In this document: piece after piece, positions 33,429 through 42,871 of the stretch
Position numbering within the stretch: position 1 is the first letter of the stretch
Layout of the letters: each line of letters opens with the position of its first letter
Origin: Bryobacteraceae bacterium
GTDB taxonomy: Bacteria; Acidobacteriota; Terriglobia; Bryobacterales; Bryobacteraceae
Assembly (NCBI GenBank): GCA_030041985.1
Contig: JASIAM010000060.1
Location: 45,083 to 109,082 of the forward strand
Direction of reading: 5' to 3'
Length of the DNA stretch: 64,000 bases
Notes under the pieces: model-generated
What the model was told of the DNA's origin: nothing
The model's database searches: none
Seen by the model: the letters and a program-made list of their open reading frames with translations, nothing else
Translations under genes and position numbers: made by a program

Positions 33429-35207
33429 CTATGCCCGTGCCCCTTCCACACAGGCGCGGCTGCCGCTGAAGGATTCGTTTTCGGCCTTCAGCAGGAGGAA
33501 CGATCCCATTGCCAGCACGTCCATACGCGTGCGCAGAAAACAATCCAGAGCCTCGGCCGGAGTGTTCACGATCGGCTCATTTTCGTTGAAGGACGTATTG
33601 AGTAGAACCGGGACTCCGCTAATCCGCTCGAACTCGGCAATCAGGTTCCAATAGCGGGGATTGACATCCCGCTCGACGGTCTGCAGGCGGCCGGTGCCGT
33701 CGGCGTGGGTGACGGCGGGGATGCGCTCCTGTTGTTCCGGGCGGATCTTATAGGCGGTCACCATGAACGGCGAAGGATAATCGGTTTCGAAATATTCGCC
33801 GGTTTTTTCCGCCAGGATGGACGGGCAGAAGGGGCGGAAGGGCTCGCGGTACTTGATGCGGCTGTTGAGAATGTCCTTCATGTCCTTGCGCCGGGGATCG
33901 GCCAGAATGCTGCGGTCGCCGAGCGCGCGCGGGCCGAACTCCATCGCTCCCTGGAACCAGCCGACGATTTTCCCGTCCGCAATCTGGCGGGCGGTTTGGG
34001 CGAGCAGGCTGGGTTCGGCGAGGCGCGTGTACTGTACGCCGGCGGCCTCGAGTGTGCGTTCGATCTCCTGGTCGGTGTACTGGGAACCGTAATAGACATG
34101 CCGCATGACGTAGCCGCGGGGCTGGCCAAGAACCTGGTGATGCACATAAAGAGCGGCGCCGATCGAAGTGCCGGCATCGTGGGCCGCGGGCTGGACATAG
34201 AAATCGCGGAAATCGGTCTGCTCGAAGATCATGCCGTTGGCGACACAATTGAGCGCCACGCCGCCGGCCAGGCAGACGGTTTTCTCTTTGGTGCGGCGCT
34301 GGACATCATTGAGAAGCGCGAAATAATTTTCTTCCAATACTTTTTGCGCGGATGCGGCGATGTCCCTGTGCCGCTCGGTGATTTCGGCGCGCGGTTCGCG
34401 GGGCGGGCCAAACACATCAATCAGCTTCTGGGAAAAGACGCGTCCCAGGTTCGGCTCGCCACCCTCCCAACTCATCTCCACGCCTTCATCGTGATGGCGG
34501 AAATAATCGAGATTGAGTTCGATCTGGCCGTCGCGCGTGCGGACGACGTCCCGCACCTCGGAAACAAAACGCGGCTCGCCGTAAGCGCCCAGGCCCATCA
34601 TTTTGTATTCATCGCCGTATTTGAGAAAGCCCAGAAACTGGGTGAAGGCGGTGTAAAAAAGGCCGAGCGAATGGGGAAACCCGACGCGGCCGTGGATCTC
34701 CATATGGTTGCCGGCGCCCACGCCCCACATACTGCTCGAGAAATCCCCGAAACCATCGATGGAGATGACGGCAGCGCGCTCGAATGGCGAAGCAAAAAAG
34801 GCGCTGGCCAGGTGGGCGCGATGGTGTTCGATATAGTGCAGGCGGCTGCCCTGGGCGGCGGAGACGCCAGCAGCTTGCAAATCCTCCAGCACTTGCGTGA
34901 TGCGGATGCTGTTTTTGGCGCGCCCGGTGGCATGCGGCCAATGCGCGGGGCGCTTTGCCAGGTGGGCGAACTTGGAAAAGAGATGGGCCTTGGGATCGCG
35001 CGATACCGCCACGTGGCCGACCGAGGCTACACCGGCACTCTCCAGGCAGTGTTGGGCCGCCAGAGCCGGCAGCCCGGCCCAGTGTTTGATGCGGTTGAAG
35101 CGCTCTTCTTCCACTGCATGGACCAATTGCCCGTTGACGAGCAGGGCCGCCGAAGAGTCGCCATGATAGGCGTTCAATCCGAGAATGGTGCTGTTAGAAG
35201 TTGTCAT
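33429..35207 (-). CDS. Carbamoyltransferase (NodU/CmcH family)
   Basis: A 592-residue enzyme from the ATG at 35205-35207. N-terminal ASKHA-type segments are LGLNAYHGDSSAALLVNGQL and EEERFNRIKHW, then HHRAHLASAFFASPF and ISIDGFGDFSS. The C-terminal half has CLAGGVALNCVANGMI, GWFQGAMEFGPRALGDRSIL and VPVLLNTSFNENEPIVNTPA, all characteristic. These enzymes transfer a carbamoyl group from carbamoyl phosphate to a hydroxyl, here probably on a sugar. The GC-rich upstream frame extension runs through an inverted-repeat element and is not coding. Confidence 0.93.
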   Translation of the reverse strand: MTTSNSTILGLNAYHGDSSAALLVNGQLVHAVEEERFNRIKHWAGLPALAAQHCLESAGVASVGHVAVSRDPKAHLFSKFAHLAKRPAHWPHATGRAKNSIRITQVLEDLQAAGVSAAQGSRLHYIEHHRAHLASAFFASPFERAAVISIDGFGDFSSSMWGVGAGNHMEIHGRVGFPHSLGLFYTAFTQFLGFLKYGDEYKMMGLGAYGEPRFVSEVRDVVRTRDGQIELNLDYFRHHDEGVEMSWEGGEPNLGRVFSQKLIDVFGPPREPRAEITERHRDIAASAQKVLEENYFALLNDVQRRTKEKTVCLAGGVALNCVANGMIFEQTDFRDFYVQPAAHDAGTSIGAALYVHHQVLGQPRGYVMRHVYYGSQYTDQEIERTLEAAGVQYTRLAEPSLLAQTARQIADGKIVGWFQGAMEFGPRALGDRSILADPRRKDMKDILNSRIKYREPFRPFCPSILAEKTGEYFETDYPSPFMVTAYKIRPEQQERIPAVTHADGTGRLQTVERDVNPRYWNLIAEFERISGVPVLLNTSFNENEPIVNTPAEALDCFLRTRMDVLAMGSFLLLKAENESFSGSRACVEGARA

Positions 35208-35215
35208 GAAATCAT

Positions 35216-35330
35216 GTGGGGTCAGGCCTTCCGGCCTGCCGCCGGGCTTCCGCCCGGCGTTGGTTTTCAGATGGGGGCGTCGAGCGCGCCGGCCCGAAGG
35301 GCGGCGGCAGGCCGGAAGGCCTGACCCCAC
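35216..35330. mobile_element. MITE/REP-like element with perfect 28-bp inverted ends
   Basis: Bases 35216-35243 and 35303-35330 are perfect inverted complements over 28 bp, starting GTGGGGTCAGGCCTTCC. The 59-bp interior begins with another hairpin (GCCGGGC / GCCCGGC around TTCC). The element has no coding capacity and fills the gap between the oxidoreductase and carbamoyltransferase genes. No target-site duplication is evident. The form suggests a non-autonomous repeat; genome-wide copy number cannot be judged here. Confidence 0.75.
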
Positions 35331-35335
35331 AAGGA

Positions 35336-36388
35336 TTACACTCTCTGGGCCGTACTGGTGAGTGACTCGACGATCATGCCCAAGACCCGGACGGATTCGC
35401 GTCCATCGGCGGCGGGAACCGGCGATTCCGTCCCTTTGATGATGCTGTCGGTGAACTCATCGATGATGAAATCATGGGTCGTGCGCAGCGAACCGGTGGC
35501 ATACCGCAAACCGCTCGTGGCCAGGTTCTTCAACAGTTGTCCGGCCTCACTCAGCATGGAAAGGCCGATGGCCGCCGGTTTCAGTTGCTCCCGGCGGTAC
35601 CGGACCAGGCTCATGGCTTCCAGATCGACCAGCAGGGTGGCGTCTTCTCCCAGGATTTCGATCCGCGCCATCCATTGCTTGGTGGCGTATGACAGCATTA
35701 CGGAGCTGATGGCTTTGTCGCCAACTAATTCGATCCGGTAGTCCTCAAACGGGGACCACGGATAATCGCACAGCTTCATGGCCTCGACCTTAACTTCCCG
35801 GATCGGATTGATGAAGGCCAGGGTCATATAGGTAATGTGCGGCCCGGTTTCCCCGATCACGCCGCCGGGCAGTTTATTGGCCCAGTGGTCCGGCTTGGAA
35901 GTGATGTAATCGGTCGGAGTTTGCAGGAAAATCCGCATCCCGCGGAAGGTTCCGATAGCGCCTTCTTTCACCAGCTTCCGGGCTTCCATAAAGGGATAGT
36001 AGAAAAGATCGCTGTGCGCCAGGCAAACTTTGACCTGATTTTCGCGCGAAGCAGCCATAATCGCATCGCACTCTTTCAAAGTTTGGGCCATAGGTTTTTC
36101 GATCAGTACGTGGCTACCGGCCTGCATCGCCTGAATGGCAATCGGGGCGTGGGTCTTGGGGGGAGTGCAGATATCCACCAGGTCCGGTTTCTCTTTGACG
36201 AGCATCTCGTCGATGCTGCTATAGACGTTGGGAATGCCATGCTGGGCGGCCAGCTTCTGCGCGGCTTCGCGGTTGAGATCGCACAGAGCTGCCAGTTGGA
36301 CCTTGCCCTGGTGCTTCTTAAATGCCGGGATGTGTTTCAGGCCGGCGATCAGTCCGGAGCCGATGACGGCTGCTTTGAGGGGTCTCAT
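35336..36388 (-). CDS. Gfo/Idh/MocA-family oxidoreductase
   Basis: A 350-residue protein from the ATG at 36386-36388. The NAD(P)-binding start is KAAVIGSGLIAGLKHIPAF, then LAALCDLNREAAQKLAAQHG, DLVDICTPPKTHAPIAIQAM and the family hallmark HVLIEKPMAQTL. Family members oxidise or dehydrate sugar nucleotides or free sugars. In this locus it likely modifies an NDP-sugar. The frame is open upstream to 36724 through the methyltransferase gene, which I do not accept. Confidence 0.9.
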   Translation of the reverse strand: MRPLKAAVIGSGLIAGLKHIPAFKKHQGKVQLAALCDLNREAAQKLAAQHGIPNVYSSIDEMLVKEKPDLVDICTPPKTHAPIAIQAMQAGSHVLIEKPMAQTLKECDAIMAASRENQVKVCLAHSDLFYYPFMEARKLVKEGAIGTFRGMRIFLQTPTDYITSKPDHWANKLPGGVIGETGPHITYMTLAFINPIREVKVEAMKLCDYPWSPFEDYRIELVGDKAISSVMLSYATKQWMARIEILGEDATLLVDLEAMSLVRYRREQLKPAAIGLSMLSEAGQLLKNLATSGLRYATGSLRTTHDFIIDEFTDSIIKGTESPVPAADGRESVRVLGMIVESLTSTAQRV

Positions 36389-36420
36389 ATGGTTGTGGTT
36401 TTTTTCCTTGTAGCTTGACT

Positions 36421-37134
36421 TTATTCGAAGGCCAGATACATCAGCGCCTGATTGGCCGCCAGATGAGCCGGCTCGAGTTGCACGGCAACCGGCCGGAATC
36501 CCGCGCGCGCGGCCTTTTGCCGCCATTGGGCTTGGGAAAACCGGGCACGGGAAACTTCCAGGTAGCGCAGGTAATTTCCGATTTTGGGCAACCGGGCGAC
36601 CCCGGGGATCTTCAACAGCAAGACCGCCAGGGGGCGCAGCCATCGCTCGAATTTCCGCGACGGATGCGCGGGATTGGGGACCGAAAAGAAGAGCTTGCCG
36701 CCAGGCTGGAGAATGCGGCGGCATTCCGCCAGAACGTTCTCCACCCCGTTCAGGTATTCAAAAACGCTGGAGGCGATAATGGCGGCGAAGCTGCGATCGG
36801 CGAAGGGGAGCCGTTTCCAATTCGCGGGAAGGGGGCGCCAATCGATGGCTGCTTCCGGGTGGAGTTGTTTGCCGGTTTCGATCATCTGCTCCGACACATC
36901 ACACACCGTCATGCGCAATCCGCGCCGGGAAAGAGCACTCGCGATGGCGCCGGTGCCGCCGCCGAAATCCAGGACCGCGGCTCCGGGCTCCACCCGGCCT
37001 TGCAACAGGGCCGCGAACACCTTCACGCGAAAGGCGAGCGGGCCATTGGGCCGATACTTGCTCTCCCAGGACTGCGCTTTGGCATCGAACAGGAGGCCGG
37101 CTTGCTGAGCGGCGTTTTCCGGCATGCTTGTCAT
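36421..37134 (-). CDS. Class I SAM-dependent methyltransferase
   Basis: A 237-residue protein. The SAM-binding motif is AAVLDFGGGTGAIASALSRR, followed by MTVCDVSEQMIETGKQLHP and the post-I motif IIASSVFEYLNGVENVLAEC, RILQPGGKLFFSVPNP. This is the UbiE/Methyltransf_11 type, not FkbM. It starts five bases after the acyltransferase stop. Substrate unknown; a sugar or lipid carrier is likely. Confidence 0.88.
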   Translation of the reverse strand: MTSMPENAAQQAGLLFDAKAQSWESKYRPNGPLAFRVKVFAALLQGRVEPGAAVLDFGGGTGAIASALSRRGLRMTVCDVSEQMIETGKQLHPEAAIDWRPLPANWKRLPFADRSFAAIIASSVFEYLNGVENVLAECRRILQPGGKLFFSVPNPAHPSRKFERWLRPLAVLLLKIPGVARLPKIGNYLRYLEVSRARFSQAQWRQKAARAGFRPVAVQLEPAHLAANQALMYLAFE

Positions 37135-37139
37135 GACTC

Positions 37140-38348
37140 CTATATCGGCACTGCCGAAGCCGCCTGCACAGGGGCGGCCGTGAATTTTTTCTTGAGTCTC
37201 AAAAAGGGCTGCTCCAGCAAATGCCAGCTCAGGAGGGAAACAGGAATGACCGCCAGAGTGGCCACAACATAGAAGATCAGTTGGCCGGGTATCGCGGAGG
37301 AAGAAAGCGCCCGGAACTGCGGATCACCAAATACTGTATCCCGGACAACGGCCCGGATGGGGAGGTGAAATAAATAGATGGAGTACGAGTACACGCCCAA
37401 AAAACGCAGCCATTTCATCTCGAAGATACGGCGCAGAATGCCGCGCTGATGGTATGCCGCCCACAACATCGCTGCGAATAAGGCCGCGACCGCGCTATAG
37501 CCGAAACCCAGTTCCGGCACGCCCATATAGTCCCACTTGCCCAAAACGAGCGGCGCCAGAACCGCCACGGCTGCAATGCATCCGGCCGGCTTGATAACGC
37601 GGCGCAAGAACGGATACAGCCAGCCGTCGTCGCGCACAGCCAGCGCTATCAACCCTCCCCAGGAAATTCCATCCAGCCGTGTGGGCGTGAGGACGTAGAC
37701 CATCAGGGGGGAGACGCCCTTCGCCAGGAGAGCGGCTCGGAGGAATGGCAGAATTACCAGTATCGAGATAGAGATTATTTGCAGGCGCCGCCTCGATAGA
37801 AAATATACGGCCACCGCCCATGCCAGGTAATACTGCTCCTCAATCGACAGGGACCAGCTTACATCCAGAATTCCGTGACGCCAGCCATTGTTATAAGCGA
37901 CCACATAATTGGAACCGTAAAGAAAGTACCACGGCCACTCATTCGAAACCGTGGCAAACCGCGCCAGCTTGTAGGCATACCGCGGGAACTGCTCGAGACA
38001 CCAGGGGAGGATCAGGAAACTAAAGGCAACCAGGATGTAGTAGAGCGGAAAAATGCGCAGAGTCCGGCGGGCATAAAAGTTACGGAAGAAATTCGGGGAG
38101 GAGCGGCTGTCCAGAAGAATCCCGGTGATCAGAAAGCCGGACAGCACGAAAAAGAGATCCACCCCATGCGGGCCAAACAACGATAGCTGGTACAGGTATT
38201 GTTCCGCCGCGGACTTGGGGTACAAGACGGTCATGTGGTGAAACATCACTAGCAGGATAGCCAGTCCGCGAATACCGTCCAGGAAGGGCAGATGTTGCGC
38301 AGATAAGCGCGCACGGCCGGCGCCCGGGGTCCGGATTTGATCCGTCAT
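37140..38348 (-). CDS. Acyltransferase 3 family membrane protein
   Basis: A 402-residue integral membrane protein from the ATG at 38346-38348, overlapping the upstream GT2 stop (ATGA). The hallmark HLPFLDGIRGLAILLVMFHH is at the N-terminus, then VDLFFVLSGFLITGILLDSR and SWSLSIEEQYYLAWAVAVYF, followed by about ten membrane helices. Family members such as OafA O-acetylate sugars using acetyl-CoA across the inner membrane. It probably acetylates or otherwise acylates the polysaccharide. Confidence 0.92.
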   Translation of the reverse strand: MTDQIRTPGAGRARLSAQHLPFLDGIRGLAILLVMFHHMTVLYPKSAAEQYLYQLSLFGPHGVDLFFVLSGFLITGILLDSRSSPNFFRNFYARRTLRIFPLYYILVAFSFLILPWCLEQFPRYAYKLARFATVSNEWPWYFLYGSNYVVAYNNGWRHGILDVSWSLSIEEQYYLAWAVAVYFLSRRRLQIISISILVILPFLRAALLAKGVSPLMVYVLTPTRLDGISWGGLIALAVRDDGWLYPFLRRVIKPAGCIAAVAVLAPLVLGKWDYMGVPELGFGYSAVAALFAAMLWAAYHQRGILRRIFEMKWLRFLGVYSYSIYLFHLPIRAVVRDTVFGDPQFRALSSSAIPGQLIFYVVATLAVIPVSLLSWHLLEQPFLRLKKKFTAAPVQAASAVPI

Positions 38349-39169
38349 AGGCACGATTGTTTTTCCAAAGGAGCTGGGGAACATCCCGGTTCCTGTCCCG
38401 GCGATACTACCGGCCATCGCGCTTCGAGCAATCGCAGAGAAATGAGCAGTTCGACCACGGCTCGCTGGAAGGCGTAATACCAACCCTGCCACCCATCGAA
38501 AATCAGCCCTTTGCCGAGCAGGGTGTAGAAGAAAACCAATCCCGGCGCAAAGACAATATGGCGGCGGATGCGGTCCTGAATCGATAATTGGCGGGCGCTC
38601 GACTGGGTGAGCTTCCCGATTTCCATAGCGGCGTAGCGGTCTTGCGAAACCACCCAGGTGGCCAGCGGCTTGCGGTCATCGTGAAAAACAATGTTCTGCA
38701 GCCACCCGGCGGGGCCTTCGATACGCAGGAAATGCGCGTGACCATCCTGGTAGTAATGACAGGAGCCGCGCCGGAAAAGGATCGCGCGCGGCGGATACAG
38801 CGAGCCTCGTAATGGCCGGCCGCAGACACAGTAAGCAAACCGGGCAAAGTAGGCGCTCACGCCCGGTTGGGGATCCCAGGCCTCTAATTCGGCGATCAAG
38901 CCGCCGGAAAGCAGATAGTCCGCATCGAGCGAAAGCACCCAGTCCGAATGGCAACTTTCCAGGCCGAAGTTGCATTGGTTGGCGAAATTATCGAAGCGCC
39001 GCTGGAGTATTTCCACCTGCGGAAATTCCCGCGCGATGCGTAGGGTCTCATCGGTCGAAAAACTGTCCACCACCAGGATCCGGCTGGCCCAGGTCAATTT
39101 TTCGAGGGTGCGCCGGAGGTTGGGGGCCTCGTTATAGGTGAGTATCAGCGGCGTAACCGGTACGCGCAT
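38345..39169 (-). CDS. Glycosyltransferase family 2
   Basis: A 274-residue GT-A enzyme. LILTYNEAPNLRRTLEKLTW and ILVVDSFSTDETLRIAREFP give the nucleotide-binding fold, and WVLSLDADYLLSGGLIAEL contains the metal-binding D-x-D. The C-terminal region has a hydrophobic stretch (HIVFAPGLVFFYTLLGKGLI) suggesting membrane association. It resembles WaaE/KdtX-like GT2 enzymes. Its stop overlaps the acyltransferase start. Confidence 0.9.
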   Translation of the reverse strand: MRVPVTPLILTYNEAPNLRRTLEKLTWASRILVVDSFSTDETLRIAREFPQVEILQRRFDNFANQCNFGLESCHSDWVLSLDADYLLSGGLIAELEAWDPQPGVSAYFARFAYCVCGRPLRGSLYPPRAILFRRGSCHYYQDGHAHFLRIEGPAGWLQNIVFHDDRKPLATWVVSQDRYAAMEIGKLTQSSARQLSIQDRIRRHIVFAPGLVFFYTLLGKGLIFDGWQGWYYAFQRAVVELLISLRLLEARWPVVSPGQEPGCSPAPLEKQSCL

Positions 39170-39200
39170 TTACCAGGACCTTTTGGTAACGGATGAAGAA

Positions 39201-40235
39201 TTACTTGCCATGGACTTCCGTGAGGGACGCCCAGTAAGGTGGGAGTTTGAGAGAGACCTCGATATCGGTGAAAACCTTGCTCGCGCGGCTGCCTGCCTGG
39301 CGCGCCCATGCCACCATCCGCCGCACTCCTTCTTCCAGGCCGATCCGTGGTTCCGCGTTTAGCAAGCGGATCGCTTTATCGAGACTGGGGTATACGTGGT
39401 AGACTTCTTCGCGCGCCGGCAGATGCTCCACCCGCGCCTCCACACCAAAAGCCTCTATGATCACCCGGGCGAGATGATTCACCGTATATGGCCGGATGGC
39501 GCCGATGTTGAAGACCTGGTTATAAGCTTTTTCTATGTGGACACTGCGCGCGATATGGGGGGCTACATCATCGATATAGGAGAATGCACGGGTTTGCTCT
39601 CCATCTCCGAAAACGGGTAGGGGACGGCCCGCCATAATCTGGTTCATAAAAATGCCCAACACATTGCGGTAGGGATCGCCCAAATTCTGATGTTCGCCAT
39701 ACACGTTGTGGGGACGGAAGATGATATAGGGCAAGCCATACAGGCGGAAAGCTGCAGCCAAATCCAGTTCGACGGCGTACTTGCTGATGCCGTAGGGGTC
39801 TTCCGGCATAGGGACCATGTCCTCCGACATGGGCAATTGCCCTTTGCCATAGACCCCGATGGTCGATGTGAACACGAAGCAGCGGCTACGATGGTTGACG
39901 GCTTCGTTGATCAGATTGATCGCCCCTAACAGGTTGTGCTCATAGTTAAAGCGGCGAATGTAGTGCGATAACACTTCGGCGGCATACGCTGCCAGATGAT
40001 AGACGTAATCGAAACGGTATTGGCGGAACAGGCCGGCCACCAGATTGACATCGGTTACCGAACCCACGACCAGGCGGGCGCCTTCGGGGACTTGATCGGC
40101 GAAGCCGCCTGACAAGTCGTCGAGCACGATTACGGTGTGTCCCTGTTCCAGGCAGTGCCTGGCTACATGACTGCCGATGAAACCTGCGCCGCCCGTGACC
40201 AGGGAGCAGGGATGCTTATCCCGTCCAGAAACCAT
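39201..40235 (-). CDS. NAD-dependent epimerase/dehydratase (UDP-sugar epimerase-like)
   Basis: A 344-residue extended SDR. The NAD loop is SLVTGGAGFIGSHVARHCLE, then VIVLDDLSGGFADQVP, VYHLAAYAAEV, FTSTIGVYGKGQLPMSED and the catalytic Tyr-x3-Lys in PYGISKYAVELDL. RPHNVYGEHQNLGDPYRNVL and GDGEQTRAFSYIDDV are typical of UDP-glucose 4-epimerase relatives. It should interconvert UDP-hexoses for the repeat unit. Only four bases separate it from the downstream end of the GT4 gene. Confidence 0.88.
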   Translation of the reverse strand: MVSGRDKHPCSLVTGGAGFIGSHVARHCLEQGHTVIVLDDLSGGFADQVPEGARLVVGSVTDVNLVAGLFRQYRFDYVYHLAAYAAEVLSHYIRRFNYEHNLLGAINLINEAVNHRSRCFVFTSTIGVYGKGQLPMSEDMVPMPEDPYGISKYAVELDLAAAFRLYGLPYIIFRPHNVYGEHQNLGDPYRNVLGIFMNQIMAGRPLPVFGDGEQTRAFSYIDDVAPHIARSVHIEKAYNQVFNIGAIRPYTVNHLARVIIEAFGVEARVEHLPAREEVYHVYPSLDKAIRLLNAEPRIGLEEGVRRMVAWARQAGSRASKVFTDIEVSLKLPPYWASLTEVHGK

Positions 40236-40239
40236 ACAC

Positions 40240-41445
40240 TCAATGTCTCAAAATGGATTGATACAGCGAGACCAGCTTTCCGGCAACTATCGGAATCGAA
40301 AACTCGTTGCTCGCAACCTGCCGGCCGCGCTCCCCCATAGCTTTGCCGGCCGCCGGATCGGCCAGCATCGCCACGAGCGCATCGCTCAGCGCGGAAACGC
40401 TGCAAGGAGTGACCAGGCCGGCTCCGCCTTGGGTGATTGCCGGATGAATGCCAATCTGATCCGAGATGACTACCGGCAGCCCGGCGGCCATAGCCTCGAC
40501 CACGGCAACGCCAAAGTTCTCGGAATAAGAAGGCAGTACGAACACGCGAGCGCGCGCCAGTAAGTCCCGCTTGGGGGCGCCGGAAACAAAACCGGCCCAC
40601 TCGATAGCATCGGCCACCTGTTCCCGCTCCGCCAGCAGGCGCAACGATTTTTCAAGTGGCGCACCACCGCTGCCGGCCACCACCAGGACGCTCTCCGGAA
40701 AGCGGCGCTTCACGCGGGCAAAGGCCTGAATCAGCAGATCGAGCCCTTTCTTTTCATCCAGCCGGGACATGAACAGAATCACCGGCTGGGCAACACCGCC
40801 GCCTGTGTGCTCGGGTGGCGCAAGATCCCCGGGAATGCGGATCGGATTGGGCACAACCACGGCGTTGGCGGCCACGCACAACCTTTCCGCCTCGGCTTTT
40901 TCCTGCTCGCTGGTGTACTGTACGGCGGCGGCGTGGAGTAAAATCCGCTTGTCGATGGCGGCAAACGATAAGCGCTTGAGAAATGGCTTGCGGTTCTCAA
41001 AGCCCCAGCGGTTCAGTACCCCCAATGGCCGCACGATATAAGGCACGCCTTTGGCACGCGCAATCATGGCCGCCGCCGTGGATGCATATGCGAACACGGT
41101 ATGAATGTGGACCAGGTCGTACTCATGCATGTGCCGCCAAAGCCAGGAGGAAAGCGGCAGGGAACAAGTATACGGGCGGATCTGACGCGCGAAATACCAA
41201 TAGGTGACCTCGCCTTCACGCACCGGGACGCCATGCGCAACCGGGAGACGGGTGGGGCCATTGTCATCCGTGGTGGCGACATCCACGCCGATGCCGCATT
41301 CTGCGAGGCCTTCGGTCACCATCCGAATGACTTGGCTCGGTCCACCACGGAAGGCGGCGACCGACGGAATCACGTGGAGCACTTTGAGGGGCCGCGTGGC
41401 GGCGCCCTGCTGGCTGGGCGTGAAAGAAGGCGCTACGGTAAACAT
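40240..41445 (-). CDS. Glycosyltransferase family 4
   Basis: A 401-residue GT-B enzyme. LKVLHVIPSVAAFRGGPSQV is the glycine-rich start, HIHTVFAYASTAAAMIARAK and VPYIVRPLGVLNRWGF follow, and the donor half has PVILFMSRLDEKKGLDLLIQ and YSENFGVAVVEAMAAGLPVV with the E-x7-E signature. It is close to mannosyltransferase-like GT4 enzymes. It follows the Wzy-like gene by 19 bases. Confidence 0.92.
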   Translation of the reverse strand: MFTVAPSFTPSQQGAATRPLKVLHVIPSVAAFRGGPSQVIRMVTEGLAECGIGVDVATTDDNGPTRLPVAHGVPVREGEVTYWYFARQIRPYTCSLPLSSWLWRHMHEYDLVHIHTVFAYASTAAAMIARAKGVPYIVRPLGVLNRWGFENRKPFLKRLSFAAIDKRILLHAAAVQYTSEQEKAEAERLCVAANAVVVPNPIRIPGDLAPPEHTGGGVAQPVILFMSRLDEKKGLDLLIQAFARVKRRFPESVLVVAGSGGAPLEKSLRLLAEREQVADAIEWAGFVSGAPKRDLLARARVFVLPSYSENFGVAVVEAMAAGLPVVISDQIGIHPAITQGGAGLVTPCSVSALSDALVAMLADPAAGKAMGERGRQVASNEFSIPIVAGKLVSLYQSILRH

Positions 41446-41464
41446 GGAGACTTAGCCTGCGACT

Positions 41465-42838
41465 TTAGCCTGCAACCGGCACCGGCCGCGCGGCGCGCCG
41501 GCGAGGCGCATTCCGGCCGCTCAGAATGTTGAACGCATAGGCTATGGCCAGGCTGCCGGCCGCCGAGGCCACCACTTCCACCAGAGAACCGCCCACTTGC
41601 TGCATGGACAAACCCACCAGATAAGCCGGGATGAACCGGTTTACGGAACCGCTGAGCAGGGCACGCGCGGCTACGCGATCCAACCAGGCCAGCACACCTC
41701 CGAAAAGAAACAATCCGAAAAATACCATGGGTGAACCGAAATTCACATAGAATTCCATTATTTGCCCAATCCCTACGCTGGTGCCCTCCGCGAATTCGAT
41801 TCCGGTGTACTGGCTGACCAGGTTGCCACTCCCGGCAGTTGGCTTGTCCGGCCAGAGAAGCCGCGGGATCAGACCCAATGCGGCGTCCCGCAAAGTTCTC
41901 CCGACGGCCCACTCTTTCGTGTTCTCAATATAGACGACTGCCGCGCCCACCAGATAATTTTGATTCAGCCGGCCATCAATCGCCGCCATATGGTGCGGGT
42001 CCTGCGGTGAAAACCATTCGAAATTGCCAAAGGTATTCGCCATTTGTGTGAGCCGGTTGGAATAGGCTTGCTTTCCCCAGACTGCGCGCCGCAGGTCACT
42101 GCGGTCCCGCATATACGTTACAAAAACACTCAGGCCCAGGTAGCCTCCCACCAGACCCCATACGGCGAGCTTCGCGAAATTCTTTTTGGGCATCCAGATG
42201 AGAGCGGCAATTGCTATGGGGAGAAGTGCTACGATGCCGAACCCCAGGAATCCGGCTCGAATCACGGTCATAAACGGGAACAGGAAACTAATAAGGACCC
42301 ACTGCAGCGCGCCCCGGCGATCGCCTCTGCGGTAAGCGCTCCAAACGGACAACACCACCCCGGCGACCAGAAACAATTGGCCCCCTGAGAGAATGGCCGC
42401 AACTCCATTCACTCCTATGGCCAGCGAACTCAGCACATAAAACACCAGGCCCAGATACAAAAAGCGGTGCCGAATTTGCCGTGGGATTTCGGGTGGCGGG
42501 CCGAACGTTTTCTCGCGAGAACCGGTCAGGTACGTTACCAGAGCCGCACCCACGGTAAAACCTAGTAACCCATACAGGCCTTCGCGCGCTCCAAGAAGCG
42601 AAAAATTTGCATTCTCACCGCAGTACCAGGGCAAGAAGTAAACCGGGATAGCAATCCAATGAGTAATCCAAAAGTTAGCCAGATAGCACACTTGCAGGCC
42701 TACATGCCTGGTGCTGCTATTGGCGGAGCGAAACAGCCGGTAAACCAGGAACAGGGTAAGAATGCCCCCGGCGACAAATATAAGAAACAGTTCCTGCCGA
42801 ATGCCGTCGTCGCAAGCCGCAAGATTAACAGGATCCAT
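41465..42838 (-). CDS. Wzy-like polysaccharide polymerase
   Basis: A 457-residue protein with roughly ten to twelve membrane helices, starting MDPVNLAACDDGIRQELFLI and continuing FVAGGILTLFLVYRLF. A large loop between late helices (NRLTQMANTFGNFEWFSPQD, then LNQNYLVGAAVVYIENTKEW) is where Wzy-type polymerases carry catalytic residues. RDAALGLIPRLLWPDKPTAG resembles O-antigen polymerase loops. By context it joins repeat units in the periplasm. Assignment rests on topology, size and position. Confidence 0.75.
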   Translation of the reverse strand: MDPVNLAACDDGIRQELFLIFVAGGILTLFLVYRLFRSANSSTRHVGLQVCYLANFWITHWIAIPVYFLPWYCGENANFSLLGAREGLYGLLGFTVGAALVTYLTGSREKTFGPPPEIPRQIRHRFLYLGLVFYVLSSLAIGVNGVAAILSGGQLFLVAGVVLSVWSAYRRGDRRGALQWVLISFLFPFMTVIRAGFLGFGIVALLPIAIAALIWMPKKNFAKLAVWGLVGGYLGLSVFVTYMRDRSDLRRAVWGKQAYSNRLTQMANTFGNFEWFSPQDPHHMAAIDGRLNQNYLVGAAVVYIENTKEWAVGRTLRDAALGLIPRLLWPDKPTAGSGNLVSQYTGIEFAEGTSVGIGQIMEFYVNFGSPMVFFGLFLFGGVLAWLDRVAARALLSGSVNRFIPAYLVGLSMQQVGGSLVEVVASAAGSLAIAYAFNILSGRNAPRRRAARPVPVAG

Positions 42839-42871
42839 GGTGATTGGTCTTCAACAAAGATGCGGCGCTTC

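Noticed and set aside
33705..35324. A long plus-strand frame opposite the carbamoyltransferase
   Set aside because: Mirror frame of a GC-rich gene whose minus-strand product matches a known family throughout.
35208..35330. Possible N-terminal extension of the carbamoyltransferase
   Set aside because: The added residues are the translation of the inverted-repeat element; the family start is at 35207.
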